Of a stretch of 64,000 nucleotides of DNA, positions 62,542-64,000 are shown piece by piece. The stretch comes from Ochrobactrum vermis (lineage in GTDB: Bacteria; Pseudomonadota; Alphaproteobacteria; Rhizobiales; Rhizobiaceae). The DNA is taken from the NCBI RefSeq assembly GCF_002975205.1, contig NZ_PCOC01000001.1, positions 620,001 through 684,000 on the forward strand, written 5' to 3'. The notes below the pieces were generated by a model that made no database searches, had not been told where the DNA came from, and was given only the letters and a program-made list of their open reading frames with translations. A program made the translations under genes and the position numbers. Within the stretch, counting starts at the first letter, position 1. The number at the start of each line of letters is the position of its first letter.

Positions 62542-63081
62542 CCTTTCTGTTTAGAAGAATCTATGGATTATCCCGTGAATCAGTCAGGGGCATAACGTAC
62601 AGACGGGTAGTATAACGCAGTATTATGATTTATTTTTAGACAGTTGTAGGAACTTCGACATTGAGAAGAGACGGGGGAGGCGGCGTCGAAACTCTGGGCG
62701 TCTAGACGTGTGTAATTTTATCACTCATTATCGCCTTTAGGTGGATCGTTGCCAGTTTGGAGGTAAAGTTCAGTCCATGACGACGGCAATTGACCTGAAT
62801 GATAGGTAGCTTTCGGTCTTCGTTTGATGCGATAACCTGTTTACACCCGTGGGCGTTTCGTTGTGACAATCTAATGATTGATCAGGTGAATCAACGAATG
62901 TAATGCTGCAACTGGCGACCGCAATTGCCGGAATTGTTACGATAATCGGGCCTATCGGGGCAACTTCACGCATTTCATAATTTTACAAAGCGTGATAGTC
63001 AGAGGCTGAATTTTCCTTTGGGCCCGGAAGACGAATGGTTGTTCATGCATCGTTCAGCTCTCGGGCGCTATATAAGGCAGC
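62542..63081. other. Intergenic region upstream of feuN
   Basis: 540 bases, AT-rich for this part of the window. No convincing gene: a 67-codon minus-strand frame at 62770-62973 has a hydrophobic stretch but no ribosome site. Promoter of the feuN-feuP unit expected near the 3' end (CTATATAAGG at about 63067). Confidence 0.4.
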
Positions 63082-63381
63082 ATGATGAAACAAAATTCTG
63101 CACTCAAAGTTTTCGCGCTTCTCGCGGTTAGTATTGGCTTGCTGCCGGTCGATGCCGGTGCTCTGCCGATGACTGCGCCGCAGAAGTCCAATCTCATCGT
63201 TGCTACCGCCGGAGATTGTGCGGCAGTCGGCGAACAGGTGGCCGCCCAGCAGGGTGGCCAGCTTGCCAAGGCAACCGCCACGACTCAGAACGGCCGCCCC
63301 ATGTGCGTGGTCGTCGTGCTTGTGCCGGGCCGCGATGGCGAGCGTCCGCGCCGCGTTGAAGTGGCTGTTCCCGCTCAATAA
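63082..63381 (+). CDS. feuN: Small periplasmic protein, probable FeuN-like modulator
   Basis: 99 residues (98 from the second ATG) with a signal peptide (LKVFALLAVSIGLLPVDAGA) and a small mature domain with two Cys (GDCAAVG, RPMCVVVV). It directly precedes a FeuP-type response regulator. In Sinorhizobium meliloti, FeuN is a small exported inhibitor encoded just upstream of feuP that holds the FeuPQ two-component system in check. The assignment rests mainly on position, size and export signal. Confidence 0.65.
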   Translation: MMKQNSALKVFALLAVSIGLLPVDAGALPMTAPQKSNLIVATAGDCAAVGEQVAAQQGGQLAKATATTQNGRPMCVVVVLVPGRDGERPRRVEVAVPAQ

Positions 63382-63428
63382 CAACGGCTTTTGCCGCCGT
63401 TCTGTGTAAATTGAGGGAGAATGTCCGC

Positions 63429-64000
63429 TTGCGTATCCTGATCGTTGAAGACGACAAGGACCTGAACCGGCAGCTTTCCGAAGCAATGGTCGCTGCCGGT
63501 TACGTGGTTGATCGCGCCTATGATGGCGAAGAAGGGCATTATCTCGGCGATACCGAGCCTTATGATGCCGTGGTGCTCGACATCGGCCTGCCGCGCATGG
63601 ATGGCATCAGTGTCGTGGAGCGCTGGCGGCGCAGCGGGCGCACCATGCCCGTTCTCATGCTTACCGCCCGTGACCGTTGGAGCGACAAGGTCGCCGGTAT
63701 TGACGCCGGTGCCGACGACTATGTGGCCAAGCCTTTCCATATCGAGGAAGTGCTGGCGCGGCTGCGCGCGCTGATCCGCCGTGCCGCAGGGCATGCTTCG
63801 TCGGAACTTGTCTGTGGGCCGCTCTATCTCGATACGAAAACGTCGAAAGCGAGTGTCGACGGCGTCGCGCTCAAGCTCACCTCACATGAATATCGGCTTC
63901 TGTCCTATCTGATGCATCATATGGACGAGGTGGTCTCGCGTACCGAACTGGTCGAGCATCTTTATGATCAGGATTTCGACCGCGATTCCAACACGATTGA
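63429..64000 (+). CDS. feuP: OmpR-family response regulator FeuP, 3' partial
   Basis: The frame starts with a TTG at 63429 (GGGAGA upstream) and is open to the window edge, giving about 190 residues. The receiver domain has the acidic pair EDD at the start, phosphorylated D51 (VVLDIGLPRMDG), the T/S position in LTARDRWSDKVAGIDAG and K in DDYVAKPF. The C-terminal winged helix begins at LKLTSHEYRLLSYLMHHMDEVVSRTELVEHLYDQDFDRDSNTI. The sequence closely follows FeuP, which controls ndvA (cyclic glucan export) and other envelope genes in rhizobia. The kinase feuQ should lie just beyond the window. Confidence 0.9.
   Translation, partial: MRILIVEDDKDLNRQLSEAMVAAGYVVDRAYDGEEGHYLGDTEPYDAVVLDIGLPRMDGISVVERWRRSGRTMPVLMLTARDRWSDKVAGIDAGADDYVAKPFHIEEVLARLRALIRRAAGHASSELVCGPLYLDTKTSKASVDGVALKLTSHEYRLLSYLMHHMDEVVSRTELVEHLYDQDFDRDSNTI

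Noticed and set aside
1..64000. CRISPR arrays, tRNA and rRNA genes, prophage
   Set aside because: No regularly spaced repeats, no tRNA-like T-loop sequences with acceptor stems, no phage structural genes were found by reading both strands.

Overview
The window looks like a chromosomal segment of an alphaproteobacterium of the Rhizobiales, most likely Brucellaceae (Ochrobactrum/Brucella type). This rests on recognised gene content: a MucR/Ros zinc-finger regulator, a FeuP-type response regulator with a small feuN-like gene before it, the DnaA-domain-IV/DUF6456 pair, DUF1491, DUF2336 and DUF5330 genes, and betIBA. No rRNA, tRNA or CRISPR array was seen. The genus call is inference from protein resemblance, not from a search.

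Bases 1-17.8 kb form an AT-rich accessory island for a rhamnose-containing surface polysaccharide, probably the O-antigen. It holds the end of a Wzt-type ABC export ATPase, two long paralogous RgpF-family proteins in opposite orientation, a nucleotide-sugar epimerase, the complete dTDP-L-rhamnose operon rfbACBD, two GT2 glycosyltransferases, a third shorter RgpF-like protein and an O-acyltransferase. Between the two long RgpF genes (3.57-7.04 kb) lies a nest of insertion sequences: a broken IS407-type element whose terminal repeats are at 3686 and 7040 contains a YecA-family gene fragment, an intact IS3-family element and an IS66 remnant. A dead IS5-type transposase lies at 15.8-16.5 kb.

Bases 18.2-23.4 kb carry manB, manC, otsB and otsA in one direction (GDP-mannose and trehalose synthesis), closed off by a convergent AraC regulator. 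From about 25 kb the sequence looks like ordinary GC-rich core genome. It includes betIBA (glycine betaine synthesis), a GreA/GreB-type factor, an AbrB/Doc toxin-antitoxin pair with its palindromic operator, corA, an FCD-type GntR regulator with a NimT/CynX-type exporter and a palindromic operator, superoxide dismutase, a haloacid-dehalogenase-like hydrolase, an L,D-transpeptidase, a HerA-like ATPase and two c-type cytochromes. An intact IS150-type element at 41.7-43.15 kb has inserted exactly into the loop of a rho-independent terminator.

The last 20 kb hold an acyl-CoA ligase, oligopeptidase B, mucR, the DnaA-IV/DUF6456 pair, an amidase, sufE and a membrane PAS histidine kinase overlapping a peptidoglycan-binding membrane protein. 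They end with a class A penicillin-binding protein in an operon with two small DUF1214/DUF1254-type membrane proteins, then feuN/feuP cut by the window edge. Envelope and surface functions recur: polysaccharide island, L,D-transpeptidase, PBP, PG-binding protein and MucR. I see no unmistakably new defence or biosynthetic system. The strongest unusual items are the terminator-loop insertion, the perfect 22-bp inverted repeat between betA and betB, the nested IS structure and the internally duplicated RgpF proteins.
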